Shown: positions 17,680 through 26,778 of the stretch, one piece after another
How the letters are laid out: each line of letters begins with the position of its first letter
How positions within the stretch are numbered: position 1 is the first letter of the stretch
NCBI RefSeq assembly: GCF_900096995.1
Contig: NZ_OANT01000003.1
Location: 62,001 to 126,000, forward strand
DNA from: Acinetobacter puyangensis
Lineage (GTDB): Bacteria > Pseudomonadota > Gammaproteobacteria > Pseudomonadales > Moraxellaceae
Direction of reading: 5' to 3'
DNA: 64,000 nucleotides
The notes under the pieces: model-generated
What the model saw: the letters and a program-made list of their open reading frames with translations, nothing else
The model's database searches: none
Told to the model about the DNA's origin: nothing
Program-made: the position numbers and the translations under genes

Positions 17680-18795
17680 TTATACGCCCTGATCTGGGGT
17701 AACATATTCTTCAACTTCCAGATTAAAACCGGATAATGCATTAAAACGCAAAGGCGAGCTAAGCAATCTCATTTTTTCTACGCCCAGATCTCTTAAGATT
17801 TGCGCACCAACACCAATGGTTTGATATTGCTGAGATAATGCTGCATTGGATTTGGTTTGGCGCGGCTGATTGAGTTGCAATAGTGCAGGCCCCAAATCCG
17901 GTAACTGGTTTTGTCCAATCCAGACCAGCACACCGCGTTCACGCTTGGAAATTTCTTTGAGTGCATTGTCCAGATTCCAGGCAGGCGTACCATCAATTTT
18001 ATTGAGTTTTAACAAATCACGTGCCGGATTAAAACCATGCACACGAACTGTGGTGATGCCTTCTTTTGGATTACCTTTGACCAATGCCAGATGCACTGCT
18101 GGGCTGCCAATTTCATGATAGCGATAAAGCTGAAAATCACCGTATTCTGTTTGAATAGTACTGATTTCATCGCGTGAAACAGTTTGCTCATTGGTCATGC
18201 GATAATGAATCAGATCGGCAATGGTGCCAATTTTAATGCCATGTTTTTCAGCAAAAATTTCTAGATCTGGACGACGCGCCATCTCGCCATTTTCTTTAAT
18301 AATTTCGCAGATGACAGATGCCGGTTCCAGTCCTGCAAGACGTGCCAGATCACAACCTGCTTCGGTATGCCCTGCACGATGTAATACACCACCGGGTTGT
18401 GCCATTAATGGAAAAATATGGCCCGGTTGTACGATGTCGGCTGGTTTGGCATGAGCTGCAACGGCTGTACGAATGGTATGTGCCCGTTCTGTGGCGGAAA
18501 TCCCAGTCGAAATACCTTCTGCTGCTTCAATTGATAAGGTGAAATTGGTACCGTGCTGTGCGCCATTCTGGTCAACCATCAGCGGAAGGTTTAATTGCTG
18601 GCAGCGCTTTTTGCTTAAGGTTAAGCAAACCAGACCACGTGCATGGGTAATCATGAAGTTGATATCTTCAGGACGGATATGGGTTGCAGCAATCACCAGA
18701 TCGCCTTCATTCTCACGATCTTCATCATCCATAAGGATGACCATTTTTCCTGCACGGATGTCGGCAACAAGTTCTTCGACGCTATTTAATGGCAT
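17680..18795 (-). CDS. ribB: 3,4-dihydroxy-2-butanone-4-phosphate synthase with degenerate GTP cyclohydrolase II-like domain
   Basis: The N-terminal domain (about residues 1-200) converts ribulose-5-phosphate to dihydroxybutanone phosphate for riboflavin. It carries VILMDDEDRENEGDLVIAA, THARGLVCL and RAGHTEAG with the metal- and substrate-binding acids and histidine. The remaining 170 residues align in position with RibA of two-domain RibBA proteins, but contain no cysteine at all, so the three zinc cysteines of GTP cyclohydrolase II are absent and the domain should not be active as such. A separate ribA is expected elsewhere. No RFN/FMN riboswitch motif is apparent in the 277 bp upstream. 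Confidence 0.93.
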   Translation of the reverse strand: MPLNSVEELVADIRAGKMVILMDDEDRENEGDLVIAATHIRPEDINFMITHARGLVCLTLSKKRCQQLNLPLMVDQNGAQHGTNFTLSIEAAEGISTGISATERAHTIRTAVAAHAKPADIVQPGHIFPLMAQPGGVLHRAGHTEAGCDLARLAGLEPASVICEIIKENGEMARRPDLEIFAEKHGIKIGTIADLIHYRMTNEQTVSRDEISTIQTEYGDFQLYRYHEIGSPAVHLALVKGNPKEGITTVRVHGFNPARDLLKLNKIDGTPAWNLDNALKEISKRERGVLVWIGQNQLPDLGPALLQLNQPRQTKSNAALSQQYQTIGVGAQILRDLGVEKMRLLSSPLRFNALSGFNLEVEEYVTPDQGV

Positions 18796-18948
18796 CTATA
18801 TTCACCTTTGCTTGATGGTTCATCTAAAATAGGCGTTAAAGATTCGGACACGAATGTTTTATACACCGGATAGATTGATAAAATAAATCGGCATAGTTTA
18901 GCGGATTTTTAATTGTTGTGTTGATATTTCTTGGCCTTATACCATCAA

Positions 18949-18972
18949 TTTTATCATGTGATTATGATAAAA
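18949..18972. terminator. AT-rich dyad in the ribB / ahpA-like intergenic region
   Basis: Perfect 9-bp arms TTTTATCAT (18949-18957) and ATGATAAAA (18964-18972) with a six-base loop. It lies downstream of the ahpA-like gene and upstream of ribB on the minus strand. It could be a weak terminator or a protein-binding site; with no G/C in the stem beyond one pair per arm, its strength is doubtful. Confidence 0.3.
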
Positions 18973-19072
18973 AAGTATATTGTTATCATTTAAATGAGAT
19001 GCAATGATGTGAAATACACCATTGCATGCGCTATTTTGCTTTAATCAAACCTTTTAATGATTCACTCAGACA

Positions 19073-20365
19073 CTAATTGTCCTGTTCATCATGTTGCGGT
19101 TTGCGACCAGATAAAATCTGATTACGCATATCCTGTGCACTTTGGGCAAATTCATTATTCAGACCGTGTAATAACATGGCTTCACGTGTTAAGGCATTGG
19201 ACGGATTCGGCAATGCCACCAGTTCGTAGCAATGACGAACATCTTTAAATGAAGGTTTGCTGAGATAAATTGCAGTTTCTTTGGCATGTAAATATTGTGC
19301 CAGTCGAATAGCTGCTTTATCGGCAGAAAGTTGCATGTTGGGTAATTCTTCTGCAATTGCACAACGCGTTTGCAATGCAAAGCGTTTTTCTTCCCGATAG
19401 CGTTTATACATCGCTTCAGAAAGTAATTGAAACACCACGGCCACTTGCACTAGGGCACTAATCAGGTTTGCATTTTTACTAGAAATTTTGACCAATGCAC
19501 CATCATCAAAGAATGGTTGGATAATTTCCAACTCATTTTCCTTGAGCTGATAATGACTGCTACAGAGCTCGACCACTTTGTTTAAAAATAACTGTGCAAT
19601 ATTAAAATAGGTCTGCGCAATAGACTGGTTCACGGTACCTAAGAGTTGTTTAGGATCGTAAAATTGAATGCTGAGATAAATATCATTGCTTTGTTCGGTC
19701 TGTTGTGCAGCTTCCTGAAGGTTTTGCTGGGTTCTAGGCTTTTGATACAGTTGCTGTGCTTTTGCAATGGCAAGGCTGGCTTGATGTTTTTCCTGTTCCA
19801 GCGCATCAGCAAGTCTTTGAATCTCATGTTTGAGTTGTGCTTCACGTTTCATTTTTGCCAGAAATTCTGAACGTGTGGGGCGAGCAATGGTACGGTAGCC
19901 TAGCCATAACAGACTGTGAAGAATCAATGACAATAATAATGGCAGCCATAAGTTACGCAATTGTTCACCAATACTTGGCTTAATCAGTGTAACCTCTATG
20001 CGGCCAATTTTTTGTTCATTGAGTAAGGCATCACGAACAAAGACTTCACCCTGACGGGTTTTATTGGCACCGGCAGTTGCCAGTACACGATCGCTTTGGT
20101 CTAGAATGCGTAGTGAAGCAATACTCGGATTGGTGGCATAACGGGAAGTCAGTAATGCCAGTGCAACAGTATTGGGTGGATCCAGTTCATTTATACTGTC
20201 TGTGACCAACTGACGAGTCAGTAACTCGCCCTGAATTGCACGGTTATCTTTTAGGTAATAATTTGTCGCCACCACCATTAAAATGCTGTGTAGCGCAAAA
20301 CTTAAAATGAGTAGGCTTGCAAAAAGCCCTTGACGAGGTGCATTCAAGTTAAACTTCCAAGGCAA
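19073..20365 (-). CDS. AhpA/YtjB (Smp)-like membrane protein
   Basis: A 430-residue membrane protein of unclear function. A first hydrophobic segment (about residues 13-36), a periplasmic-type region of roughly 100 residues with RQLVTDSINELDPPNTVALALLTSRY, and a second hydrophobic segment (about 135-157) are followed by a Gln/Lys/Glu-rich coiled coil (about 165-215) and a C-terminal domain of about 200 residues that I do not recognise. The two-helix topology and the divergent position next to serB match the E. coli smp/ytjB (ahpA) gene, but that protein is much shorter, so the C-terminal domain is an addition. The family assignment is by context and topology. Confidence 0.6.
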   Translation of the reverse strand: MPWKFNLNAPRQGLFASLLILSFALHSILMVVATNYYLKDNRAIQGELLTRQLVTDSINELDPPNTVALALLTSRYATNPSIASLRILDQSDRVLATAGANKTRQGEVFVRDALLNEQKIGRIEVTLIKPSIGEQLRNLWLPLLLSLILHSLLWLGYRTIARPTRSEFLAKMKREAQLKHEIQRLADALEQEKHQASLAIAKAQQLYQKPRTQQNLQEAAQQTEQSNDIYLSIQFYDPKQLLGTVNQSIAQTYFNIAQLFLNKVVELCSSHYQLKENELEIIQPFFDDGALVKISSKNANLISALVQVAVVFQLLSEAMYKRYREEKRFALQTRCAIAEELPNMQLSADKAAIRLAQYLHAKETAIYLSKPSFKDVRHCYELVALPNPSNALTREAMLLHGLNNEFAQSAQDMRNQILSGRKPQHDEQDN

Positions 20366-20434
20366 ATAGTTTCAATATCGATTATCATTCTATCAATTTT
20401 ATAGTTAGATGCTACTCAAACCAGAGTTATCCTC

Positions 20435-21652
20435 ATGCGAGAAATCATTCTTATTTCCTTTTTAGGCCCAGATCAACCTAATCAGTTTACCCGACTTATG
20501 CAGGCTTTGTCTGTACATTCTTTGCAGATTCTTGATGTTGGACAAGCTGTGATCCATAATCAATTGACACTTGGCATTGTGGTGAGCTCTGAAGATCAAA
20601 CCGCTACAGCACTTGCCATGAAAGAAATTCTTATTCTGGCACATGATATCGGGCTAACCGTACGCTTTAAACCCATTCCCTTGCAAGAATACGAACAGTG
20701 GGTGAAAGATGGCGGACGAACCAAATATATCGTCACTGTCCTCGCCCCTGAATTGACTGCAAGCCACTTGCAGGCAGTGACTAAAATTGTATCTAATCAA
20801 GGCTTCAATATTGAAACAATCACCCGTTTGTCTGGACGTCTGACGTTGGCGCAATCAGGGGATCATAGTCCAGCTTGTATTCAATTTGGCTTAAGTGGCC
20901 AAATGCTGGATGCGGCGGCGATGCGTTCGGCATGTTTGCTGCTCAGTGCGGAACAAAATATCGATATTGCAGTTCAGGAAGACAATGTCTATCGCCGGAA
21001 TCGTCGCTTGGTCTGCTTTGATATGGATTCGACTTTGATCGAACAGGAAGTGATTGACGAACTGGCACTTGAGGCAGGTGTGGGCGCACAAGTTGCCGAA
21101 ATTACCGAACGTGCCATGCTCGGTGAACTTGATTTTCAACAAAGTTTCCGTGCACGGGTGGCATTGCTCAAAGGTCTAGACGCCGAAGTTCTACCAAAAA
21201 TTGCCGAACGCTTAACGATTACCGATGGTGCAGAAAAATTAATTTCTACCTTACGTTCTCTGGGGTATAAAACTGCGATTTTATCGGGTGGGTTTCAATA
21301 TTTTGCCGAGTATTTACAGCAAAAACTCGGAATTGATGAAGTACATGCCAATGTTTTGGATGTCCATGATGGCATTGTCACAGGTGAAGTCAAAGGCCAG
21401 ATCGTTGATGGTGCGCGTAAAGCGCAACTATTACAGGATTTAGCCAATAAATTTGGTATTTCGCCTGAGCAAGCCATTGCCGTAGGTGATGGTGCAAATG
21501 ACTTGCCGATGTTGTCGCTAGCTGGATTAGGCGTGGCGTTTCGTGCCAAACCATTAGTCCGTCAAAATGCCAATCAGGCCATTTCCAGTGTTGGATTAGA
21601 TGGAATTTTATACTTATTGGGTGTTCATGATAAAGATATCTACCGTGTCTAG
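20435..21652 (+). CDS. serB: Phosphoserine phosphatase with N-terminal ACT-type region
   Basis: SerB hydrolyses phosphoserine, the last step of serine synthesis. The C-terminal half is a HAD hydrolase: FDMDSTLIEQEVIDELA (DxDST with nucleophile and acid/base aspartates), AILSGGFQYFAEYL (motif II serine), and AVGDGANDLPML (motif IV aspartates). The first 170 residues contain two ACT-like repeats (for example LISFLGPDQPNQFTRLMQAL and VTVLAPELTASHLQAVTKI), as in the longer SerB of Pseudomonas and Mycobacterium. At 405 residues it fits this long type. It is divergent from the ahpA-like gene with a 69-bp intergenic region. Confidence 0.96.
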   Translation: MREIILISFLGPDQPNQFTRLMQALSVHSLQILDVGQAVIHNQLTLGIVVSSEDQTATALAMKEILILAHDIGLTVRFKPIPLQEYEQWVKDGGRTKYIVTVLAPELTASHLQAVTKIVSNQGFNIETITRLSGRLTLAQSGDHSPACIQFGLSGQMLDAAAMRSACLLLSAEQNIDIAVQEDNVYRRNRRLVCFDMDSTLIEQEVIDELALEAGVGAQVAEITERAMLGELDFQQSFRARVALLKGLDAEVLPKIAERLTITDGAEKLISTLRSLGYKTAILSGGFQYFAEYLQQKLGIDEVHANVLDVHDGIVTGEVKGQIVDGARKAQLLQDLANKFGISPEQAIAVGDGANDLPMLSLAGLGVAFRAKPLVRQNANQAISSVGLDGILYLLGVHDKDIYRV

Positions 21653-22082
21653 ATATGACCTGAGACACAATATATAGTGTTTGGTTAACTGCATCTATCT
21701 GTTGAATGTTAGATGTAGTTAACATGTAATTACAATGTTATTTAATTATATTTTATATAAAATCAATAACTTATAAAATTATATTTTGACATAAAAAAAA
21801 GATTAGCGGGCAGTAATTGCCGCATCCAATAAAATTTATTTTTCTAAACACACACAATATATAGGGTTGTGATAGATTTTCTTAATCTTTCTCAATCGAA
21901 GATAAAATAATCAACGACACTTTGTGTCGTGAAGAGAATTTTAGGGGCTTTTATTCTGCTCAAAAAGCTGCATAATCTGATTAACCGAAATGGATACTGT
22001 GTTTAATTTTTAAGCTGCATGTATAAGTTTAGCAAGGTATTGTTTGGATGGTTTTTTACGTTGTGATTGTAGGAGAGTGTGA
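21653..22082. other. Gene-free stretch with an imperfect inverted repeat after serB
   Basis: No convincing gene in about 430 bp. Close behind serB, arms GTTAACTGCATCT (21684-21696) and AGATGTAGTTAAC (21711-21723) form a 13-bp stem with one G-T pair and a 14-base loop; no T-run follows, so it may be an AT-rich processing or Rho-assisted end rather than a standard terminator. A second weak stem-loop around 21805-21825 is followed by no clear tract. The rest is AT-rich. Confidence 0.5.
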
Positions 22083-22418
22083 ATGATGACATTAGATTTT
22101 ACCACGATGCTTGGGGTAGCCTGTGTTGCTCTTGCAGTCACTTTAATTGCACTGTCACGCTATCGTTACTGGTTGGTCTTTATGGCGGCTGGAATGGTGT
22201 TCTGGGGGAGTCTGGAGCTATTAAGAGTGGCGATCCAGAGTGTGATCGAGATGCCATTGTTATATGGCTATATTAGCGCTTTTATGCTGAGCTTACTGGG
22301 GTTTACCGTGATTATTGCATTATATGACTATCGCCATGCAAAAGTCGCTCCTGTGAAAGTCAACTGTATTGAGCATACCCCGGTTTATGAGGATGATCAG
22401 CATCAATATACAGGTTGA
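22083..22418 (+). CDS. Small three-helix membrane protein of unknown function
   Basis: A 111-residue protein that I do not recognise. Three hydrophobic segments (about residues 8-23, 28-46 and 58-80) are followed by a short hydrophilic tail ending in acidic and histidine residues (YEDDQHQYTG). The gene has GGAG upstream, spaced for ATG at 22083; a second ATG follows immediately. It stands alone, with no operon partner in the same direction closer than the SCP2-like gene 197 bp downstream. Codon use looks like that of its neighbours, so it is probably a real, lineage-specific inner-membrane protein. Confidence 0.6.
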   Translation: MMTLDFTTMLGVACVALAVTLIALSRYRYWLVFMAAGMVFWGSLELLRVAIQSVIEMPLLYGYISAFMLSLLGFTVIIALYDYRHAKVAPVKVNCIEHTPVYEDDQHQYTG

Positions 22419-22615
22419 TGCTGTAATATTAAATCTAAGGGCCTAGCGTTGCTGTGAATGATAAGTAAAAATAAGAGAACGTAGCGCAAGAGAAAAAGAC
22501 TAACTCACGAGAATAATAAGTTTTTATACACAAGAGCACTTATTTTTTAAAAAGCGAATATGTTACGATTGCGCTCAAGATCAAGAATAGCACCAGAATG
22601 ATTAGGATAGACTAA

Positions 22616-23095
22616 ATGAAGTTATCATCTTTGCCCGTTGTAAAATTACCAGTAGTTGATGTCACTACTGATCCCTTGGATTTATTACTGGCAGGGCTTG
22701 TGTTACGCATGAAGCAACTTGCCCGTACCAGTCCGAAATTTATTGAGTTAATTTATGATCGTAAATTTCGGATCGAAATTGGCGTGGAAAATGGCGTTGC
22801 ACGTCAGATCGTGGTTGATCATGGTAAGGTGTCAGACGAAGTTGCCAATGGACAAGCCGCAGATTTTAAATTGCAATTTGCCAATAGTGAATATGCCGTT
22901 AAAACCCTGTTAAAAGGCGATCCAAGTGCATTCATGACCGGAATGCAATCGGGTGACATTAAAATGGAAGGTGATTTTTCTTTACTGGTCTGGTTCAATC
23001 AGGCAGCAAAATTGATCCCGCCAAGACTACCTAAACCTGTCAAACAGCGTATCAAACAAGTGCGTCAGTTCATCAAGGCAAAAACCGGTAAATAA
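22616..23095 (+). CDS. SCP2 sterol-binding domain protein
   Basis: A 159-residue cytosolic protein resembling the SCP2 lipid-binding fold: a helix, a five-strand sheet with FRIEIGVENGVARQIVVDHG and ADFKLQFANSEYAVKTLLKGD, then SAFMTGMQSGDIKMEGDFSLLVWFNQ, which is the conserved phi-x-x-G-x-I-K-v-x-G-D segment. In bacteria such proteins occur as lipid carriers or as UbiJ-like accessory factors of ubiquinone synthesis; nothing in the neighbourhood decides between these. The C-terminus is basic (PKPVKQRIKQVRQFIKAK), which could contact membranes. It is followed by a strong terminator. Confidence 0.8.
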   Translation: MKLSSLPVVKLPVVDVTTDPLDLLLAGLVLRMKQLARTSPKFIELIYDRKFRIEIGVENGVARQIVVDHGKVSDEVANGQAADFKLQFANSEYAVKTLLKGDPSAFMTGMQSGDIKMEGDFSLLVWFNQAAKLIPPRLPKPVKQRIKQVRQFIKAKTGK

Positions 23096-23103
23096 TCTAC
23101 ATG

Positions 23104-23142
23104 AAAAAGCCTTTTACCGCACATGACTGGTAAAAGGTTTTT
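23104..23142 (+). terminator. Rho-independent terminator after the SCP2 gene
   Basis: The arms AAAAAGCCTTTTACC and GGTAAAAGGTTTTT form a long stem with a ten-base loop and a run of T at the 3' side (23138-23142), nine bases past the stop codon. The A-rich 5' side means it may also terminate the convergent rcnB-like gene. Confidence 0.8.
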
Positions 23143-23169
23143 GGTGTTAGGGTATTTAAATCCTGTCGA

Positions 23170-23556
23170 TTATTCTGGTACAACTTTGATAATGGTATTG
23201 GTAATCACATTGAGTAGCACATATTTATTATTGACTTTAATCCATTGCTGATAGCGTGTTGGTGGGGCAAGTTTGGGATTGTCGCTAAAATCAACCTGGT
23301 TATTGGCCGAGCGATATTGTTCAGGTAGAGTAGCACCTGCTTTCCAATAAAATTTTTCATGATGACGAGATGAATTATCATCTTGCTGGCGACGTTGATC
23401 CCGGGATTTATGGAAGTCTTCTCGATTTGTCTGGTTCTTATATTCGTATTCATTATGACGATCATAAGGTCTACCGCCATCTTGGGGCGCTGCAAAAAGT
23501 GGTTGGATCGGTAATAGCGATAAACTTACAAATAATAAGCTACCTAGATATTTCAT
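23170..23556 (-). CDS. RcnB-like exported protein
   Basis: A 128-residue exported protein. An N-terminal signal sequence (MKYLGSLLFVSLSLLPIQPLFA) precedes a hydrophilic region rich in Arg, Asp, Asn and His (residues about 25-70), then the RcnB-type repeat: FYWKAGATLPEQYR, then PPTRYQQWIKVNNKYVLLNVITNTIIKVVP. Family members act in the periplasm; E. coli RcnB takes part in Ni/Co homeostasis. The His-rich linker could bind metal, but that is inference. ATG at 23556 is used in preference to an upstream TTG because it starts directly at the signal peptide. It is convergent with the SCP2 gene and divergent from the VIT transporter gene. Confidence 0.8.
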   Translation of the reverse strand: MKYLGSLLFVSLSLLPIQPLFAAPQDGGRPYDRHNEYEYKNQTNREDFHKSRDQRRQQDDNSSRHHEKFYWKAGATLPEQYRSANNQVDFSDNPKLAPPTRYQQWIKVNNKYVLLNVITNTIIKVVPE

Positions 23557-23726
23557 ACTGATCAACCCTATGTCAAGATTATACTGATAAGCATACTAAA
23601 AATCATACAAGAAGTGCCAATGGATAAAGTTTTATTAATACGTGAAAATGATGTAGAAAAGATGAACAAGCTGGTAATATTCAGAATATTAGCTCAATCT
23701 AATTGATCATAAAATCGGTACTTACT

Positions 23727-24425
23727 ATGTCACAATCACACCATCAAGAAAAACATTATATTGAACGCTTAGGCTGGTTGAGAGCCTCTGTGTTAGGGGC
23801 AAATGATGGCATTATTTCGGTGACCAGTCTAGTCACCGGGATGGCTGCAACAGGGGTAACAACACATGTCTTGTTAATCACTTGTTTGGCTGGCTGGATT
23901 TCCGGCGCAATTTCCATGGCAGCAGGAGAATATGTTTCGGTTAAATCTCAAGAAGATATTGAAGAATCTGATCTTGCACTTGAGCGTCGTGAATTACATA
24001 AAAATCCGGAAATGGAGTTAAAAGAACTTACAAATATCTATATTCATCGTGGACTAGATGCAACACTAGCCCATCAAGTAGCAGTCAAGCTTACCGAACA
24101 TAATGCACTAGAGGCACATGCGCGAGACGAGATCGGTATTAACGCGCATACTGCGGCAAAGCCTGTACAGGCTGCCTTTTCTTCAGCAATTTCTTTTTCT
24201 CTCGGTGCATCATTACCCACTTTATCCATTTTATTGATTCCCGATCAATGGTTAAGTCTGGGTATTATTGTAGTAGGGGTTATGGCATTGGCAGTATTAG
24301 GGGCAATTTCGAGTTATCTTGCGGGGACTTCCTTAATGAAGGGTGCATTAAGAATTTCGCTATGGGGCATATTGGCAATGATTGTGACCAGCTGGATTGG
24401 CTCTTTATTTGATGTGACGATCTAA
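23727..24425 (+). CDS. VIT1/CCC1-family Fe/Mn transporter
   Basis: A 232-residue inner-membrane protein of the VIT family, which moves Fe(II) or Mn(II). Seen: the family's first membrane helix with GWLRASVLGANDGIISVTSLVTG (the Asp lies in the transport pathway), the ISMAAGEYVSVKSQEDIE turn after helix 2, a cytosolic Glu-rich segment (ALERRELHKNPEMELKEL, HNALEAHARDE) that in plant VIT1 binds metal, and three more helices. The chosen ATG at 23727 gives MSQSHHQEKHYIERLGWLR, typical for the family; an upstream in-frame TTG at 23703 is less likely. It is followed by a convergent tRNA-Ala gene. Confidence 0.9.
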   Translation: MSQSHHQEKHYIERLGWLRASVLGANDGIISVTSLVTGMAATGVTTHVLLITCLAGWISGAISMAAGEYVSVKSQEDIEESDLALERRELHKNPEMELKELTNIYIHRGLDATLAHQVAVKLTEHNALEAHARDEIGINAHTAAKPVQAAFSSAISFSLGASLPTLSILLIPDQWLSLGIIVVGVMALAVLGAISSYLAGTSLMKGALRISLWGILAMIVTSWIGSLFDVTI

Positions 24426-24474
24426 GAGAAAGAAAAATTTAAATGATGAATGGATAACACGATGGTTTTATTAA

Positions 24475-24550
24475 TGGTGGAGTCAAGCGGGATCGAACCG
24501 CTGACCTCTACAATGCCATTGTAGCGCTCTACCAACTGAGCTATGACCCC
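24475..24550 (-). tRNA. tRNA-Ala (GGC anticodon)
   Basis: On the minus strand 76 bases fold as a cloverleaf from GGGGTCA (24550-24544) to TGACTCCACCA (24485-24475), with encoded CCA. The anticodon stem CTACA/TGTAG frames the loop ATGGCAT, giving anticodon GGC. The acceptor stem has the G3-U70 pair that marks alanine tRNAs. It lies 70 bp downstream of gltX in the same direction, so it is probably processed from the same transcript. Confidence 0.97.
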
Positions 24551-24620
24551 ATTTTTAGCAATCAATTTAAATTGCCTCGCCATCTTATGCAGATGACGAG
24601 GCGATGTCAATTCAGTCTAA

Positions 24621-26132
24621 TTATTCTGCATGATCAACTGATTCATTTTTAGGCAATTTTAACTGTTCATTAAGTTTTTGCCAGGATTTTTCTTCTTTTT
24701 TACTTGGTGTGCCGACAATTTCCAGTGCATGACGCAAGCGGGCAAAAGTCAGATCCGGGCCAATGGTGACCATGGATTGCATCACCGGTGTTGAACTGGT
24801 TGAGCCAGCAATTGCGATAAAGAAAGTCGGCATAAAGTCACGCAGTTTGATCTCCATTTGATTGGCTAGATCTATCAGGGTTTGGCTGACTGTATCATTA
24901 TTCCAGGTAAATAAACTTTCCAGACGCCAGATGGCAAATTGCAGGCTTTGACGTACTTGCTCCTGCGAAAGTTTTTTACTTTCAAACTGCTCTGCGCTAA
25001 TGTTTGGCATATGGTTGAAATAAAAACCGGCCCAATTCACTGCTTCTGATAACAGATTAATACGCGGTTGAATCGCTGCTGCAATATCTTCGAGTTTGTT
25101 ACGATTGCCTTGCCAAGATAAAATCGTGTCAAGTAATTGACCTGGTGTCATGGCTTTTAAATACTGTCCATTTAACCAGTGTAATTTATCAATATCAAAA
25201 ATTGGACCACCCAAAGAAACCCGTTGAATGTCAAAGTTTTCGATCATTTCAGTCAGGCTGAATTTTTCACGTTCATCCGGCATAGACCAGCCCATCCGAC
25301 CCAGGTAGTTCAGCAAGGCCGCAGGTAAAACACCGATGTCACGATAGTAGTTAATCGAAGTTGGATTTTTGCGTTTGGAGAGCTTGGATTTGTCCGGATT
25401 ACGCAATAAGGGCATATGACCCAGTACTGGCATGTCCCAGCCAAAATATTGATAAAGCAATTGATGCTTTGGCGCAGAAGGTAGCCACTCTTCGCCACGG
25501 AACACATGGGTAATTTGCATCAAGTGGTCATCTACCACATTGGCAAGGTGATAAGTGGGTAAACCATCGGTTTTTAATAACACCTGCATATCAACTTGAG
25601 CCCATGGAATCTCAACTTCGCCACGTAATAAGTCATTGACAGTACAAATACCTTGTTCAGGTACTTTCATACGGATGACATGTGGTTCGCCAGCAGCCAG
25701 ACGGCGTTCAACTTCTTCTTGGGATAATTTTAAACCTCGACCATCATATTTTGGCGTTTCGCCACGTGCCTGTTGTTCTGCACGCATTTGATCCAGCTCT
25801 TCTGGTGTGGCAAAACAGTAAAAGGCATGACCTTTTGCCACCAGTTCCAGTGCATATTGCTTATAGATGTCCATGCGCTCAGACTGACGATAAGGTGCAT
25901 GTGGCCCCCCAATATCTGGCCCTTCAACCCAATTGAGTCCCAGCCAGCGTAAGGAATCTAGAATCATTTTTTCAGATTCAGGCGTTGAACGCAGTTGGTC
26001 TGTATCTTCAATACGTAAGATAAACTCTCCGCCATGTTGTTTGGCAAAACAGAGGTTGAATAAAGCAATATAGGCTGTACCAACATGCGGGAAACCTGTT
26101 GGGGAAGGTGCAATACGAGTACGGACGGTCAT
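24621..26132 (-). CDS. gltX: Glutamyl-tRNA synthetase
   Basis: GltX charges tRNA-Glu with glutamate. The 503-residue class I synthetase begins [19 protein letters not shown], with HVGT as the HIGH element, and carries [11 protein letters not shown] as the KMSKS loop (about residue 250). The Rossmann-fold region contains [10 protein letters not shown] and the [15 protein letters not shown] segment. The C-terminal 150 residues form the anticodon-binding helical domain. The start codon sits at 26132, with no better upstream choice. The gene is followed by tRNA-Ala. Confidence 0.98.
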   Translation of the reverse strand: MTVRTRIAPSPTGFPHVGTAYIALFNLCFAKQHGGEFILRIEDTDQLRSTPESEKMILDSLRWLGLNWVEGPDIGGPHAPYRQSERMDIYKQYALELVAKGHAFYCFATPEELDQMRAEQQARGETPKYDGRGLKLSQEEVERRLAAGEPHVIRMKVPEQGICTVNDLLRGEVEIPWAQVDMQVLLKTDGLPTYHLANVVDDHLMQITHVFRGEEWLPSAPKHQLLYQYFGWDMPVLGHMPLLRNPDKSKLSKRKNPTSINYYRDIGVLPAALLNYLGRMGWSMPDEREKFSLTEMIENFDIQRVSLGGPIFDIDKLHWLNGQYLKAMTPGQLLDTILSWQGNRNKLEDIAAAIQPRINLLSEAVNWAGFYFNHMPNISAEQFESKKLSQEQVRQSLQFAIWRLESLFTWNNDTVSQTLIDLANQMEIKLRDFMPTFFIAIAGSTSSTPVMQSMVTIGPDLTFARLRHALEIVGTPSKKEEKSWQKLNEQLKLPKNESVDHAE

Positions 26133-26352
26133 AACTAGAAATCTAAAAATTTGATGATAAAGGACATTATAGCGAAAAACCCGGCATCACTACACATTAG
26201 TTACGAAGGATTGGCCAAGTTAAAGGGGCGTTTTAAGGAATATAACGGCAAAAAGAAATAGAGATGCAAAAATGACAAAGGCGTGATGAATCAACGTGCT
26301 GAATGTATACGTTTTAGCGGGAATTTTGTGTGATTGAAAATAGCTGAACAAA

Positions 26353-26374
26353 CTCAACATATTTGCATGTTGAG
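26353..26374 (-). terminator. Possible terminator downstream of the small exported-protein gene
   Basis: Perfect 8-bp arms CTCAACAT (26353-26360) and ATGTTGAG (26367-26374) with a six-base loop, about 20 bp past the stop of the gene at 26394-26729, followed on the minus strand by TTTGTT. The rest of 26133-26393 shows no gene. Confidence 0.5.
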
Positions 26375-26393
26375 CAAAAAACGCATCATCACA

Positions 26394-26729
26394 TTAACCG
26401 CCAAATAAACGTTTGAATATTGAGCTGATTTTTTTATTTTCGGAGAGTAAGGGGTTTGGTGAATAATTATTTAAACGTGCCACGGCTCTACTTTCCTCTT
26501 TTGAAACAGTAATGGTCTGTTGTTGCTCAGTTTCTTTCAGCAACTGATCCAATACAGTTTGGTTGGGGATAAAAAGAGGTTTATCCACAGGCTTTAAAGA
26601 AGCCGCAACATTTTTAATAATTGACACTTCTTTTTTATCTTTGGATTGTGGTTGCAGTTGGGCAGCATCACTCACTGAAGCGACACCACAACTTAAACTG
26701 ATGATAAGCATGATTGACTTGTATCGCAT
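26394..26729 (-). CDS. Small exported protein of unknown function
   Basis: I do not recognise this protein. From the ATG at 26729 (GAGG eight bases upstream) it has 111 residues, starting with a signal sequence MRYKSIMLIISLSCGVASVSDAA. The mature part is hydrophilic, with VSIIKNVAASLKP, DQLLKETEQQQTITVSKEE and a short basic C-terminus SSIFKRLFGG. No cysteine-type lipobox is clear. It may be periplasmic. A Fur-box-like sequence lies 50-70 bp upstream, which suggests iron regulation, but that is inference. It stands alone, divergent from the sulfate-binding protein gene. Confidence 0.55.
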   Translation of the reverse strand: MRYKSIMLIISLSCGVASVSDAAQLQPQSKDKKEVSIIKNVAASLKPVDKPLFIPNQTVLDQLLKETEQQQTITVSKEESRAVARLNNYSPNPLLSENKKISSIFKRLFGG

Positions 26730-26778
26730 GACTGCTGCCCTCAAAAAACGATTTAACAAACTAAAATTTAAACTAAAA

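Noticed and set aside
18796..19072. Possible FMN riboswitch upstream of ribB
   Set aside because: The conserved RFN-element sequence blocks are not apparent on the minus strand; only AT-rich DNA and a small dyad.
20374..20400. Fur-box-like sequence between the ahpA-like gene and serB
   Set aside because: Only a short half-site matches and neither neighbour suggests iron control.
24422..24610. Open frame on the minus strand over tRNA-Ala
   Set aside because: It is the tRNA read as protein; no coding signal outside it.
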